From Symsagittifera roscoffensis (lineage: Eukaryota; Xenacoelomorpha; Acoela; Convolutidae), in the NCBI RefSeq assembly GCF_963678635.1, contig NW_026971302.1, positions 1 through 42,719 on the forward strand: 42,719 bases of DNA, written 5' to 3'. The notes under the pieces are model-generated. The model had not been told where the DNA came from, searched no databases, and saw only the letters and a list, made by a program, of their open reading frames with translations. Shown here one piece after another: positions 23,172-33,154 of this stretch. Position 1 is the stretch's first letter. Each line of letters starts with the position of its first letter. Made by a program: the position numbers and the translations under genes.

Positions 23172-24055
23172 GTGCCAGTCGGTCATGTCTGGAGGTTAGA
23201 CCTTGAGAAACACGTAATTTTGGAGTGAAGTTTTAATTTTAAAAATTTCGAATGGAGCCTGTCATGCTCAGTTTTCTCGAACCAACTGAAAACGCAAAGT
23301 GAAAAATCAGAACGACCGAATTAACAATTGCGGGAAACTACTCAAGAAAAAGGCAGGAAATTGCTATTCGCAATTTCTCGATACGAAATAATAAGAGAGT
23401 AGAGCTGTCTTATCCCGAAAACAGGAGAACAGAACACAGACTTGAGAAAGGACGATTATTCGAACGGAACAGAGTGAACATTCAATGGAAGAGTGGACAA
23501 CTCGAGTGTCCCGATGGTTCATTCAGAAACTTTGATTCTTGAGACGGAACTTACTTCTGTTGTTAAAACTAATTAGCATCAAACTTATTTAGTTATATTA
23601 TTTAATTCTCAAGCTGCTTATCTTTTAATTACTCCTCATACTCAAGCGCATCGACATGTGAGTTCTCAATTTAAATTTCTCGAGTGTATTTTGTGATAGT
23701 TATGTTGAGATAAGGCGAGTTTTAGGTTGATCCATCTGAAATGGATCAAAGTTCCACTGTCCAATAAAAAGTAACTAAGCGGATTGTTCCGACCCGGTTT
23801 TTAACGGCGTTCATGTATTTTGGGTATTTCGAGACCTAAGTATGGGGACGTTCTTATTTCTAGAGTGGGGGGTATTTTGGTAGTGGCCTTTAAGCTGTAA
23901 CGGGTTCTAGTCTCATGTCGCAAGCGAACCGAATTGGCTCCGACCGTTCTTGAGGTAGAAAAACACAAGAGATGGTGTCCCTGACTCTTGAGCCAATGGT
24001 TATAGGGCCTATTTTTCTTAAGCCTCATATGTGAATAAAGTAGGCGACTGTTACA
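23171..24055 (+). repeat. Candidate 5' LTR of element 2
   Basis: The sequence starts TGTGCC at the first base after the microsatellite and reaches ...GTTACA at 24055, giving the TGT...ACA ends typical of Ty3-like LTRs. AATAAA at 24034-24039 lies just before the end, as an LTR poly(A) signal should. There is no second copy in the window for comparison, so this is a proposal. The proposed primer site (24067) starts 11 bases after the end, more than usual. Confidence 0.3.
23357..23377 (+). other. Perfect 8 bp hairpin
   Basis: GAAATTGC (23357-23364) and GCAATTTC (23370-23377) are exact inverted repeats around the loop TATTC. It lies within the candidate 5' LTR. No function can be assigned. Confidence 0.5.
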
Positions 24056-24066
24056 TAGTGTTTTTA

Positions 24067-24081
24067 TGGCGCTCCTGGGTG
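24067..24081 (+). promoter_or_regulatory. Weak candidate primer-binding site of element 2
   Basis: TGGCGCTCCTGGGTG begins with the TGG expected of a tRNA primer site and follows the TTACA proposed as the LTR end. I cannot match it to a particular tRNA, and the 11-base gap is atypical. Confidence 0.25.
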
Positions 24082-24102
24082 TTTTTACGACGTCATGACT
24101 AC

Positions 24103-24113
24103 GGAGTCGAACC
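24103..24113 (-). promoter_or_regulatory. Minus-strand pol III box-B-like motif
   Basis: Read on the minus strand this is GGTTCGACTCC, an exact match to the tRNA T-arm consensus GGTTCGANNCC. An A-box-like TAGCCCTGAGCTG lies only about 11 bases upstream on that strand, too close for a tRNA, and no acceptor or T-stem pairing can be built. It may be a tRNA relic, part of a primer-site region, or chance. Confidence 0.25.
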
Positions 24114-24263
24114 CACTTGACACAGCTCAGGGCTACATGCCCATTCTAGAGTACCGGTGGTACCGTTCAGCGGAAACGTGTAAACCTTCCGGTTGTACCG
24201 TGATAGCTTTTTAAGAAAACTCAAGAAAACTTCCTGGTACGCTCTCCGAACGAGGCTTAGCTA

Positions 24264-25160
24264 ACCGAGTGAAGGGGGGCAACTAGGGGGACAAAAACAC
24301 GAGAAAAAAAGAATACAAAAAGGAACAAAAACCATAAAACGAAAAAAGACAGTGACTTTGATACCAAATTAGTTGGATCAAACCTTTGTATTAATTAAAT
24401 AGTATACACATACTGTTTTATAAGACCGATCGTTTCGATCAATCTAGCATTTTAAACCAGTGACTTCAGTAAGGTGCCCGAGTGGGGGGCGTTGTTAAGG
24501 GTTTTCAGATAGATTGCGACCCAACCGGACCACTAGGAGACTTGACTGGAAAGGGTGACCAGTCGAGTGGGAAAGTGGTTCACAAGGATCGAAACCGACC
24601 ACTAGGAGACTTGATTGGAAGAGGTGACCAGTCGAGTGGGAAAGTGGTTCTGCTATCAAGTGCAGAACAGAGACAACAAGCACAGGACCACTACAAGAGG
24701 ACGCACAGGGGTGTTCTCAAGTCGAGCAACGGGTATCGTTAGAATCCACATTACATTATAGGAAATAAGTGTAAAATTGGATAAGCGGAGTCCCATTGTT
24801 TTGAGGCAGTTTTTACTCAAGCAGGCCTGGAAACAGGTCTACGGTTTTCTCTCGAGAGGTTTAGCACCCGGCGCTTAAGGGATTTTTCGGCTTAAGAGGG
24901 GGGCTAAAGAGGGGGGAGGTTAGTAGGGGGGCTCGTTAGGTTAGAGGTTGGCGGTTGTAAATTGTAAAAAGGGGGGAAATTAGAGTAACTAGTTAATCGA
25001 CATCGTTGATTTAGTTACATTAGCTATTAACACGCGTTGGTAATAATAAGTGGTTATCCAAAATTAAACTCGAGTTAAGACAGGTACGCTGGTTGGATTG
25101 GTAGGGGGGAACGGACAAAGACAGTTTTTGTGTGATATCCCATAAGATCGCTAGTGGGGG
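24264..25160 (+). other. G-run-rich leader region with repeated GGGGGG tracts
   Basis: Six-base G runs recur in this stretch, among them 24898-24903, 24911-24916, 24926-24931 and 24971-24976, plus others near 24275, 24485, 25106 and 25155. The first three of the close cluster are separated by 7 and 9 bases, so the transcript or + strand could form G-quadruplexes. Purine/G tracts also resemble retroelement polypurine tracts. Apart from these runs and the 58 bp duplication, no gene is seen between 24056 and 25540. Confidence 0.5.
24523..24650 (+). repeat. 58 bp direct duplication
   Basis: Two near-identical copies (24523 to about 24580, and 24593-24650) start AACCG(G)ACCACTAGGAGAC and end AGTCGAGTGGGAAAGTGG plus TTC. 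They differ by a few substitutions and one base of length, and are separated by about 12 bases. They lie in the element 2 leader and may be RNA packaging or regulatory repeats. Confidence 0.75.
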
Positions 25161-25549
25161 GAGGAAAACGCGTGGCAATTAGGTACCAGACATTTTTTTC
25201 GATAGAAGGTCGACATTTGTCTCCTTTGAATTTTAGGTGGGTTGATTTCTCTGTTTTATTATTTTTTCTGGTTTAAAATTTTTTTTTTATATTGTTGCAT
25301 TTTGGTGAAGATTTGCGATTGGTTTTTATACAAACAGGTGATCACAAGATACCTGCGCACAAGTTTTGGCTTTCAATTGCTGGGAACATTGAAAAAGAGG
25401 TAACTAAAAAAAAGGGTCAGCATTTGGCCATCAAGAGAGGGTTTTTGGGAAAATTTTCACAAGAGCTTGAGTGGTGGTACAAGGTACAGTGAATCAAGAA
25501 GTCCCTACAACGAAGAAGAAAGAGATCCGATATCCAGACACTCAGTGAC

Positions 25550-26200
25550 GAGTCTTGGGACAGTACCGAAGAAGTCCTGGGACCTTGCAGTCTGGGGACA
25601 GTCTTGGGGCAACACAGTCTTGGGACAGTGCAGCCTTGGGGCAGTCTTGGACCAGAGCAGTCTTGGTACGAAAAAGTCTTGGGCCATTGGTCTTGGGACG
25701 TTAGTCTTGGGACGTTGGTCTTGCGACATTAGTCTTGGGACGTTGGTCTTGGGCCATTGGTCTTGGGACGTTAGTCTTGGGACGTTGGTCTTGGGCCATT
25801 GGTTTTGGGACGTTAGTCTTGGGCCATTGGTCTTGGGCCATTGATCTTGGGACGTTAGTCTTGGAACATTAGTCTTGGGACGTTGGTCTTGGGCCATTGG
25901 TCTTGGGACATTAGTCTTGGGACGTTGGTCTTGGGACATTAGTCTTGGGACGTTAGTCTTGGGACGTTGGTCTTGGGACGTTAGTCTTGGGACGTTGGTC
26001 CTGGGACATTAGTCTTGGGACGTTGGTCCTGGGACATTAGTCTTGGGACGTTAGTCTTGGGACATTAGTCTTGGGACATTAGTCTTGGGACGTAAGTCTT
26101 GGGACATTGGTCTTGGGACGTTAGTCTTGGGACGTTGGTCTTGGGACGTTAGTCTTGGGACGTTGGTCTAGGGACGTTGGTCTTGGGACATTGGTCTGAG
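25550..26200 (+). repeat. 14 bp minisatellite, about 45 copies
   Basis: Units of the form GTCTTGGGACGTTA repeat, with alternates at the CG/CA step, GGCCATT variants and an A/G last base. The array is degenerate at its start and regular from about 25674. Because 14 is not a multiple of 3, translation gives a 14-residue peptide repeat on both strands, which is not evidence of coding. It lies in the leader before gag. Confidence 0.9.
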
Positions 26201-26400
26201 GATACCAACAAGAAGTACTGGGACAACACTGAATAGTCTTGGGACGGTAGAGAGAAAATCTTGGAACAGTATTAGGAAGAGGGTACTACAAAAGTACTAA
26301 GTTAGGTTGAAGTAACCAATTATAACAACACATTCCCTATCCTAACCTAACACAGAAAAGTTTTCAAGAGTTTAAGAAAAATTGTTTTTAGCAAATTGTC

Positions 26401-26417
26401 AATTTCTTTTTTCTTAG
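26401..26417 (+). promoter_or_regulatory. Possible 3' splice site before gag of element 2
   Basis: A pyrimidine run ending TTTTTTCTTAG, 65 bases before the gag ATG, matches a 3' splice-site consensus. A leader intron would remove the minisatellite and G-run region from the message. No donor is identified. Confidence 0.25.
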
Positions 26418-26481
26418 AGTTTTAACCTTAGAGTAGAAATTTTGTAGATAATAATACTGTAAATAATAACAATTGTAAATA

Positions 26482-27159
26482 ATGAGGCGGAGCAGGGTAC
26501 CGGTAGCTGAAAAAAGATCTACCGAAGCAAAGACAAAGTATAATTCGTCGCTACGCAAAACAACATCAATGGGTCCGAAGATAACAAAGAAGAGCTTTTC
26601 AGTTAATATGGTCAGCACGAGGAGTACAACGGAGAACAGAGCAAAAGAGGGCACGGAAGGGGAACGAGTAGAACCCACCATCGAGATTGATCTAGAGACA
26701 CCTGATCAAAGTGTGGATGAAACAGGGAAAATGGCGACGGAGTCAACTCCAATGCCCAATGCAGAAGAACCAAATCCGAAACCCATAGATTTCTCACCAA
26801 TAGACAATGTGGAAGATGCAACAGGCAACACCGAAGAAACGGTGAAAGAAGACTCTCAAGTAAAAAAGACATCTTTTACAGAGAAGTTGGCGATGATGGT
26901 CGGAATAAAAACGAAAGAAAACATGACTGAAGAACCAAAAGCTGAAAGAGCATGAACATTTGGGACAGTGAGCACAAAGACAACAGAAGCCAATCCAAGA
27001 GAGGAACAAACTAAAGCAGAAGCTACGGCCAAAGACAGACCGACGGCTGACCATGAAGAGGCTACTATTGAGCTAGGTGACTTGATGGCAAAACTGAATC
27101 AGATCGACAAAAAACTGAAGCACAGCAAAGAGGACATAGAAGTGATAAGAAAAAATTAA
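26482..27159 (+). pseudogene. gag: N-terminal Gag segment of element 2 (in-frame TGA)
   Basis: The ATG at 26482 starts a charged protein with basic N-terminus (RRSRVPVAEKRS, TKKSFSV) then mixed acidic and basic disordered sequence. TGA at 26953-26955 interrupts, and the same frame continues to TAA at 27157-27159. Just before that, at the A-run 27146-27151, the correct register changes and continues as LRYNKHEYLDSYF into the ORF starting at 27231. This is the N-terminal, probably matrix-like part of a gag-pol polyprotein. The segment from about 27060 looks like a coiled coil (IELGDLMAKLNQIDKKLKHS) that may help Gag assemble. Assignment rests on position and continuity, since N-terminal Gag is poorly conserved. 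Confidence 0.6.
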
Positions 27160-27230
27160 GATACAACAAACACGAGTATCTGGATAGTTATTTTAACCTG
27201 GCTAAGGCAACAGATGAGAGACTCAAGGAG

Positions 27231-30200
27231 ATGTCAGATAAGGTAGAAGCCACCAATGAAGAACGAGATAAGAACATCAAAAAAGTTATGCAACAGTTGA
27301 AAAACCGATATGATGATGTCAACAGCCAATTAGGTAGCCTGGAAAAGAGAATGGACACAATGAGCAAAAATCAGGCCGAAAGTTCGTGTGCAATACAGGC
27401 GAAATTGGATGCAATCTTGAGGAATTCTACCTCACAAGAAAGACCGGCAGCGGATCGCACGCAAGGCACCAGAGTTGACTTTGTGGAACCACAAAGGAAC
27501 AAACGGCAATCGACACCGTTGCCCTTAACCCGGGATACGGTGAGCATAGCACCAACAGCTGCTAAAACAATCATGAAGAATGGAACGTCAAGTACAACGA
27601 CTGGTCCGGGGGACTCAACAGCTAATAGCAACGCAGGTCCGGATGCTATGACATGGGCAAGCAATTGGGAGATGATGAATAGAACTCTAGAGGCCTTCGC
27701 CACGAGGAACACTGACTCGAATGATAGAAGAGAGGGAAAATCCAGAAAAACATTCAAAAAGCCAAAAGAATTCAAAGATGACTCTGATGGATGCATTGAT
27801 ACTTGGGTGGAAGTGATGAGACTACACCTAGAACAGGACAACTTGAACGATGAAAGACAAGCATGCACAGCCATACTCAGCAATTTAGAAGGCACGGCAT
27901 TAAAATGCGTGGTTGCGAAGAAAGAAGAAGAACGCGATACGGCGGACAAAATCTTTGAAATACTGTTGAATAGATTCGGCTCAGGCATGAAGGGTCATCA
28001 AGCGATGATGCGATTTGAAAAAAGGAGACAGAGAGATGACGAATCGATAGACAGGTTCCTAGATGATCTCGAGAGCCTGAGAAGAAGGAGTGACCCAGAA
28101 GAATCTACCAATAGAAGAAACTTCAGCATAGCCTCAAAGTTCATTGATGGGGTAAAGAGTGATGACTTGAGAACGATGTTAGCAACGTATTACACATTGT
28201 CGAAAGATAGTGCGCCAACTCCAGAAGAGATGAGGCAGAAGTCAAGAGAATGCATGCTGATGAAACCCAAGAAATACTCGTACTCAGACAATAGGAACAC
28301 CCAAGGGGGGAGTCAGCCACAAAGGTCGTCATGGTACAAGCCCAGAGATGACATGGACAAACGCAGGTCGTGTGCTAACTGCGGGTCAGTTGATCATCAT
28401 GTGGCGGGTTGCACGACATACAAACAGGGCATGAAGAGTTTGGGATACGCACCAGATGAGGAGAACATGAGCCAGATGGAGGAACACGAGTACTATAGTG
28501 GCTTAATCATCAAGATAGGCGCAAGATGCTTCTTCTGTAACCAGGAGGGGCACTTCAGAATGGATTGTCCCTTGTTCTGGGAAGCGGTCAAGGACCAGAG
28601 TCACCCCAAACATAAGTTGGCATTAGCGGCGGTGCAGAATCAGCGGAATAGACAAAACGAGTTTGAATCTAGGAACTTAGGAGCACCAAGCACGGAATTG
28701 CCGACGAAAACAGTGAAAGCTGTAACACATGTTAATGGTGCGATAGAATCCGCGGCCGGGAACTCTCTAGAGATAAACTATGAGAGAGCGGCGACGGAAG
28801 CAATTGCCAAAGTGAAACAGGATCTGGCTGCGAAAGAAATAGAGCAACGACTAAAGCTGGAGATCGAAAGAAAGAACTTCAACGAAGCATTAACCGGATC
28901 AAACCCAACACCAGAGGCTGTATCAGGCTCAACAAAGACCGGGAATTGTAACACTGTAAAAATGGTGACGGGAAAGCCATTCGGCATATCGAAAATCGGG
29001 GCTAGAATAATGTCGATAATCACAGTGGGCGGCCACGAGGTAACCAGAAACTTGAGCGAACCGAGCGACCAGACAGTAATGCACATTGACGTGTACGCAG
29101 ATTACTTGAGTTGTATAAGCACACAAACGACTTCTAGAGCGTTGAGAGTACTACTCACGAGAGGGGGCAGCAAGTCGGTACGTGTTGATAATAGGTATAC
29201 TGAAGCTTATGGTCCACACGAGGTGATGCTAAATATAGATGGGATCAACATCTATACCAAGACGATGATAACATGTGACGAAGACCTAATTGGGCAAATC
29301 TACGTAGGGAAAGAAGAGTTAAAAGTGAGATCAATTGGACACTGCGCCATGCTTGAAGAAGATGCAATGCACATCGGGACGGAGGCAGATGTGACAGGGC
29401 ACGTGCTAGACATAAGTGGCAAAAAGACTCAGTTGCGTGGGTTACTTGATACGGGAGCAGTCTTGAGCGTCAAACCAATCGAAACTTGGGAAAGGATGGG
29501 CTTTGACAAAGGTGACTTGATAGACTCGAGAATACGGCTGTCAGCTGCAAACAAAGGGGCCTTTCGGGTGCTGGGCAGGACGCCGATAATAGCCCTCAAT
29601 TTGGGGGAACGTAACCTGTGGATGAGCTTTATCGTGGTAGAAAACCTAGATGAATCTGACCAATTCATTTTGGGCAGAGACTTCATCAGGAATTTCGACG
29701 TAACGATTGATCTAAATAACGCAATGTTCAGGATACGGAACCCGGATAGGAGGTACGCAATCAAACCGGTAAATTTAATAATAGCAAATGAAAACAAAGC
29801 ACCGGTATTTTTGAGTAGGAGGGTGAGGCTAAAAGCTAATGAAGCGGCAATCGTAAGCTTGAGGATGAAAAATTACAATGAACTAAGTGACAACAAGCAA
29901 GTGTGTATAGTTCCGAATCCTAATAGTCAAAGTGCTGCTGTTTTAGGAAGATCATTCTCGATAACGAAGAGCGGCCTCTGCGTCAGTGTCTTGTTGAATA
30001 CCCTTGATATACCTATCACGATACAGAGAGGGAGGAAACTGGGATATGATTTACCGGTTAAAACTCGATATGAGACGATTGAGAACTCAAAACAAAATGA
30101 AGTTGTTGATTGTCCCAATCACAGGGACAGAATTTGTATCTTGAGACGATTGCAGAAAATAAAAGATTCTTCAGGTCATGTTAAATCACTTAAGTCAGAA

Positions 30201-31280
30201 ACGTACGATGGGCTGTCGAGCTGTTCGAACTTTCCAGAGCAACCCACAATAGATGAAATGCAAACTGATAAACCGGTTCTGCCGGAGATTGAACATTTGA
30301 GGGGCAAACTGAAAGATGAACAGCTCGAAGCCATCAAGGACGTACTAGAGCGGAACGAAGAAGTTTTTTCGAAGCACAAAGCGGATATCGGGTGTTGTAA
30401 TTTTGTTGAGCATGAAATAGAACTTGAGGAGAACGCGGTACCGCACAGGGAGGGGGCGAGGCGCATGACCCCGCACAAATCGGGGGCGTGTAGAAAAGAG
30501 ATCGAAACGTTACTAGAGTATGACATGATAGAACCATCCAAATCACCGTGGGCGTGTGGAGTAGTGATGGCTAAAAAGAAAGGCGACCAGTTGAGGTTTT
30601 GTTGTGACTTTCGATACCTGAACTCCGTCACGGTGAAGGATGCCTATCCCATACCTAGGATTGATGAGAGCCTCTCGAAGTTAGGTGATGCAAAATTTTT
30701 TACGACTCTTGATTTAAGCTCGGCCTTTTGGCAGGTACCACTACGGAAGCAGGACATGGACAATACAGGGTTTGCCTGCGAGTTGGGTCTGTTTCAGTGG
30801 AAACGGATGCCGTTTGGACTTTGCAATGCCACAGCCACATTTCAGCGATTGATGGCACACGCGCTGATAGGCGTGACAAAGAAGTATGGCAATCTGGTAA
30901 TAGCAACGCCAACACTAGAAGACCACATTGAGAGACTTGACGAGGTGTTCGCGTGCATGAAAAGATCGGGGCTAAAGTGTAAACCATCAAAGTGCGAGAT
31001 ACTCAAGGACTCAATAAAATACTTGGGCAGGATGGTAGACAAGCACGGCACCAGACCTGATCCAGACGCCGTGGAAGCAGTCCTAACCTGGAAGTCACCG
31101 AAGACGGAACACCAGTTGATGAGCTTCCTGGGCTTCGCTAACTACTACAGAGAGTTCATCAAAGGCTACGCGGACAAGGTGTACCCGATGCAACAATTGA
31201 TGAGGCACAAGTGCAAAAAGTTCACATGGAACAACGCAGCAGAAGAGTCATTCAAGAGGATAAAGAAAGAGCTCTGCTAG
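27231..31280 (+). pseudogene. gag-pol: Gag-protease-RT of element 2, RT lacking its YxDD box
   Basis: Counting from the ATG at 27231, residues 1-90 are coiled coil, and 180-360 a retrotransposon capsid (FKDDSDGCIDTWVEVMRLHL, DESIDRFLDDLESL). Two CCHC knuckles follow (C381, C384, H389, C394; C433, C436, H441, C446). The aspartic protease has LLDTGAVLS with D740 and later FILGRDFI. RT starts about residue 1040, with DFRYLNSVTVKDAYPIPR and TLDLSSAFWQ (catalytic D1161). After FQRLM the sequence passes from KKYGNLV straight to IATPTLEDH at about 30891-30905: the YxDD strand is missing without loss of frame, which would abolish polymerase activity. The thumb is normal (IKYLGRMVD). TAG at 31278-31280 then separates RT from RNase H in the same frame. 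Confidence 0.92.
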
Positions 31281-32213
31281 GCACCAGTACTAGGTATGCC
31301 GACTGAGAAGGGGATGTACGTGCTGGACACGGATGCATCGGTAGTTGCGATTTCAGGAATTCTCCGTCAGGAACAAGAATGGAATGGGAAGACAGTCTTG
31401 AGACCAATAGCGTACGGGAGCAAAGTCCTAAGTGACACAGAAATGAAGTACGGAGCACCGAAAGCAGAGATGTTCGCAGTGGTCACCTTTGTCGAGAAAT
31501 ACAGGGCATACCTAGGCAGTGAGCCCTTCAAGCTGCGAGTCGACAACCGAGCACTAAGCTGGCTGAAAACGTACTCAATGGACCAAAGTTACATTGGGAG
31601 GTGGATAGTTCGCTTGGACGGATACAACATGATAATTGAGCACAGAACACGGGATAATCATCAAAACGCCGACAGCTTGAGTAAGAAGACGGATTTCTAC
31701 GAGAGACAAGAACAAAGAGAGGCAGACAGACCTGAAATCAAAGAGGGCTTCTCCTTCATGGACAAGGAAACGTACGACAGTCTTCCACTCACAAGATGGC
31801 TGGACAAATCAGGCAAACCGATTGAAGATCATCCCGAATTACCGAAAGAGCCTCTTGAAAACACCATCTTGAAGAAGGACAGAAGGATCCCGATAGAGGT
31901 AATACTCAAGTCGAAGATCGTGAGGGAAACACTTAAGCCAAAAGGCTATGATCTTAACCAGGTAGAAGCGGGAGCTGCACAGATAGATAATGACTTAATG
32001 AGTTTGCTCGAGAAACTATCAGATGATAGGCCCGTGATCCAAGAGAAGGTTCAGGAGGGACCGGAACTAACTATACTTCAGAGAAAAGAAACAGCGAACA
32101 ATACTGACTCCTCAAAAGGAAGCGTCACTGATAGCAAAGATGTCGTGCGATCACTAGTTGACAAAATCCCCAAAAATATTCTGGAGCAAACAAAAGTCAG
32201 AAAAAGAAAGTGA
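31281..32213 (+). pseudogene. pol: RNase H and linker of element 2 pol
   Basis: This continues the RT frame after the in-frame TAG. All four RNase H acidic residues are present, in LDTDASVVAISGIL, KAEMFAVVTF, LRVDNRALSWL and HQNADSLSKK. The remaining 170 residues are a charged linker. The frame ends at TGA 32211-32213, but the protein continues in another register from GTG 32210 (VTFKEGTEHL), so a one-base change in the purine run at about 32197-32209 breaks it. Without the TAG and frameshift it would be one polyprotein with the RT and integrase. Confidence 0.88.
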
Positions 32214-33154
32214 CATTCAAAGAAGGAACTGAACACCTGGGACTAGATCAAGAGTCCGGGGAGTGGTCCAGGTTCACAGGAGAAGAGGAACCCGGAAAAG
32301 GAAAATTGCCCGGGGAGCGTGAAGAAGGGGATGAAGACTCGGATGAGAGCAGCGAAGGCCAAGACAGTCTGTGCATGATATTAGCGGAAGAGAAGACAAG
32401 GCACCACGACAGGGAGTTACAAACTGACCCATCTTCAGGAACGTACAATCTGGACATACAAGAGATAAGAGGTGGTGAAGAACTTGAGAGAATAGCGGTT
32501 TCAAGAAAGCCATTCAGGGAACTATCGTGCAACTCAAACGTCAGAACGAATCTGGTACCAGAAGACGACATGAAAATCGTGAGAAGGATGATATGCGTGA
32601 AACTGAGTGATGACATCCACAACCCTGGTGAGATGAATGGACAGATCATGGCGCTAAAGGAGCATGTCAAAGCGAGATATAGGCTGTCAGACCTAATAAG
32701 AGCCCAGAAGAATGACAAAATGACAAGTAACCTCTCCAAATGGATCCAGTCGGGGGTCAAGGAGAAGGGGGAACTTGAGGAAGACAGCTACAAGATCTTG
32801 AGCCAGTTCTACAAAGAAAAGAAAGACTTACGTTATCACACAGCTGATGGGGTTGTAGCGTGCAAGAGGAGAGATGAGGAAAAGATATTACACAAACACA
32901 ACCTCATCATACTACCACAATTGTACCAAACGGAGGTGCTTTTCAGATCACACAACCAGATGGGCCATCAGGGGATAGACAAAGTACAACAAAGGATACT
33001 TCACAGGTTTGATTGGCCAGGAATGAGAAAAGATTGCGAGAGATGGGTGAATACCTGCCTGGCATGTCTCCAGGTAAAAGACCCAAGGAAGATGAAGTTT
33101 CCCCTCAAGTCCGTGGAGAGCTCAGCTCAGAGTTCAATGAAGTGGTGCAGATAG
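32210..33154 (+). pseudogene. pol: Linker and integrase zinc-binding domain of element 2
   Basis: There is no ATG start; this is the next register of the polyprotein. The first 230 residues are a highly charged E, D, K, R and S linker, unusually long between RNase H and integrase. The H2C2 domain lies at its end (HNQMGHQGIDK, then RWVNTCLACLQVK). The frame leaves the correct register at about 33117-33130, after KFPLKSVESS, and the core continues as EFNEVVQIDH in the next segment. A short CTCAG duplication at the junction may be the lesion. Confidence 0.85.

Noticed and set aside
18338-23206. Reading frames of about 1600 codons across the microsatellite on both strands (YIHT and MYVC repeats)
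   Set aside because: They are automatic products of a stop-free tetranucleotide repeat and are not evidence of a protein.
25467-25939. Peptide-repeat ORFs on both strands over the minisatellite (LVLGHWSWDVSLGT and PKTNVPRLMSQDQR types)
   Set aside because: They come from the 14 bp DNA repeat, run in both directions equally, and lie in the gag leader.
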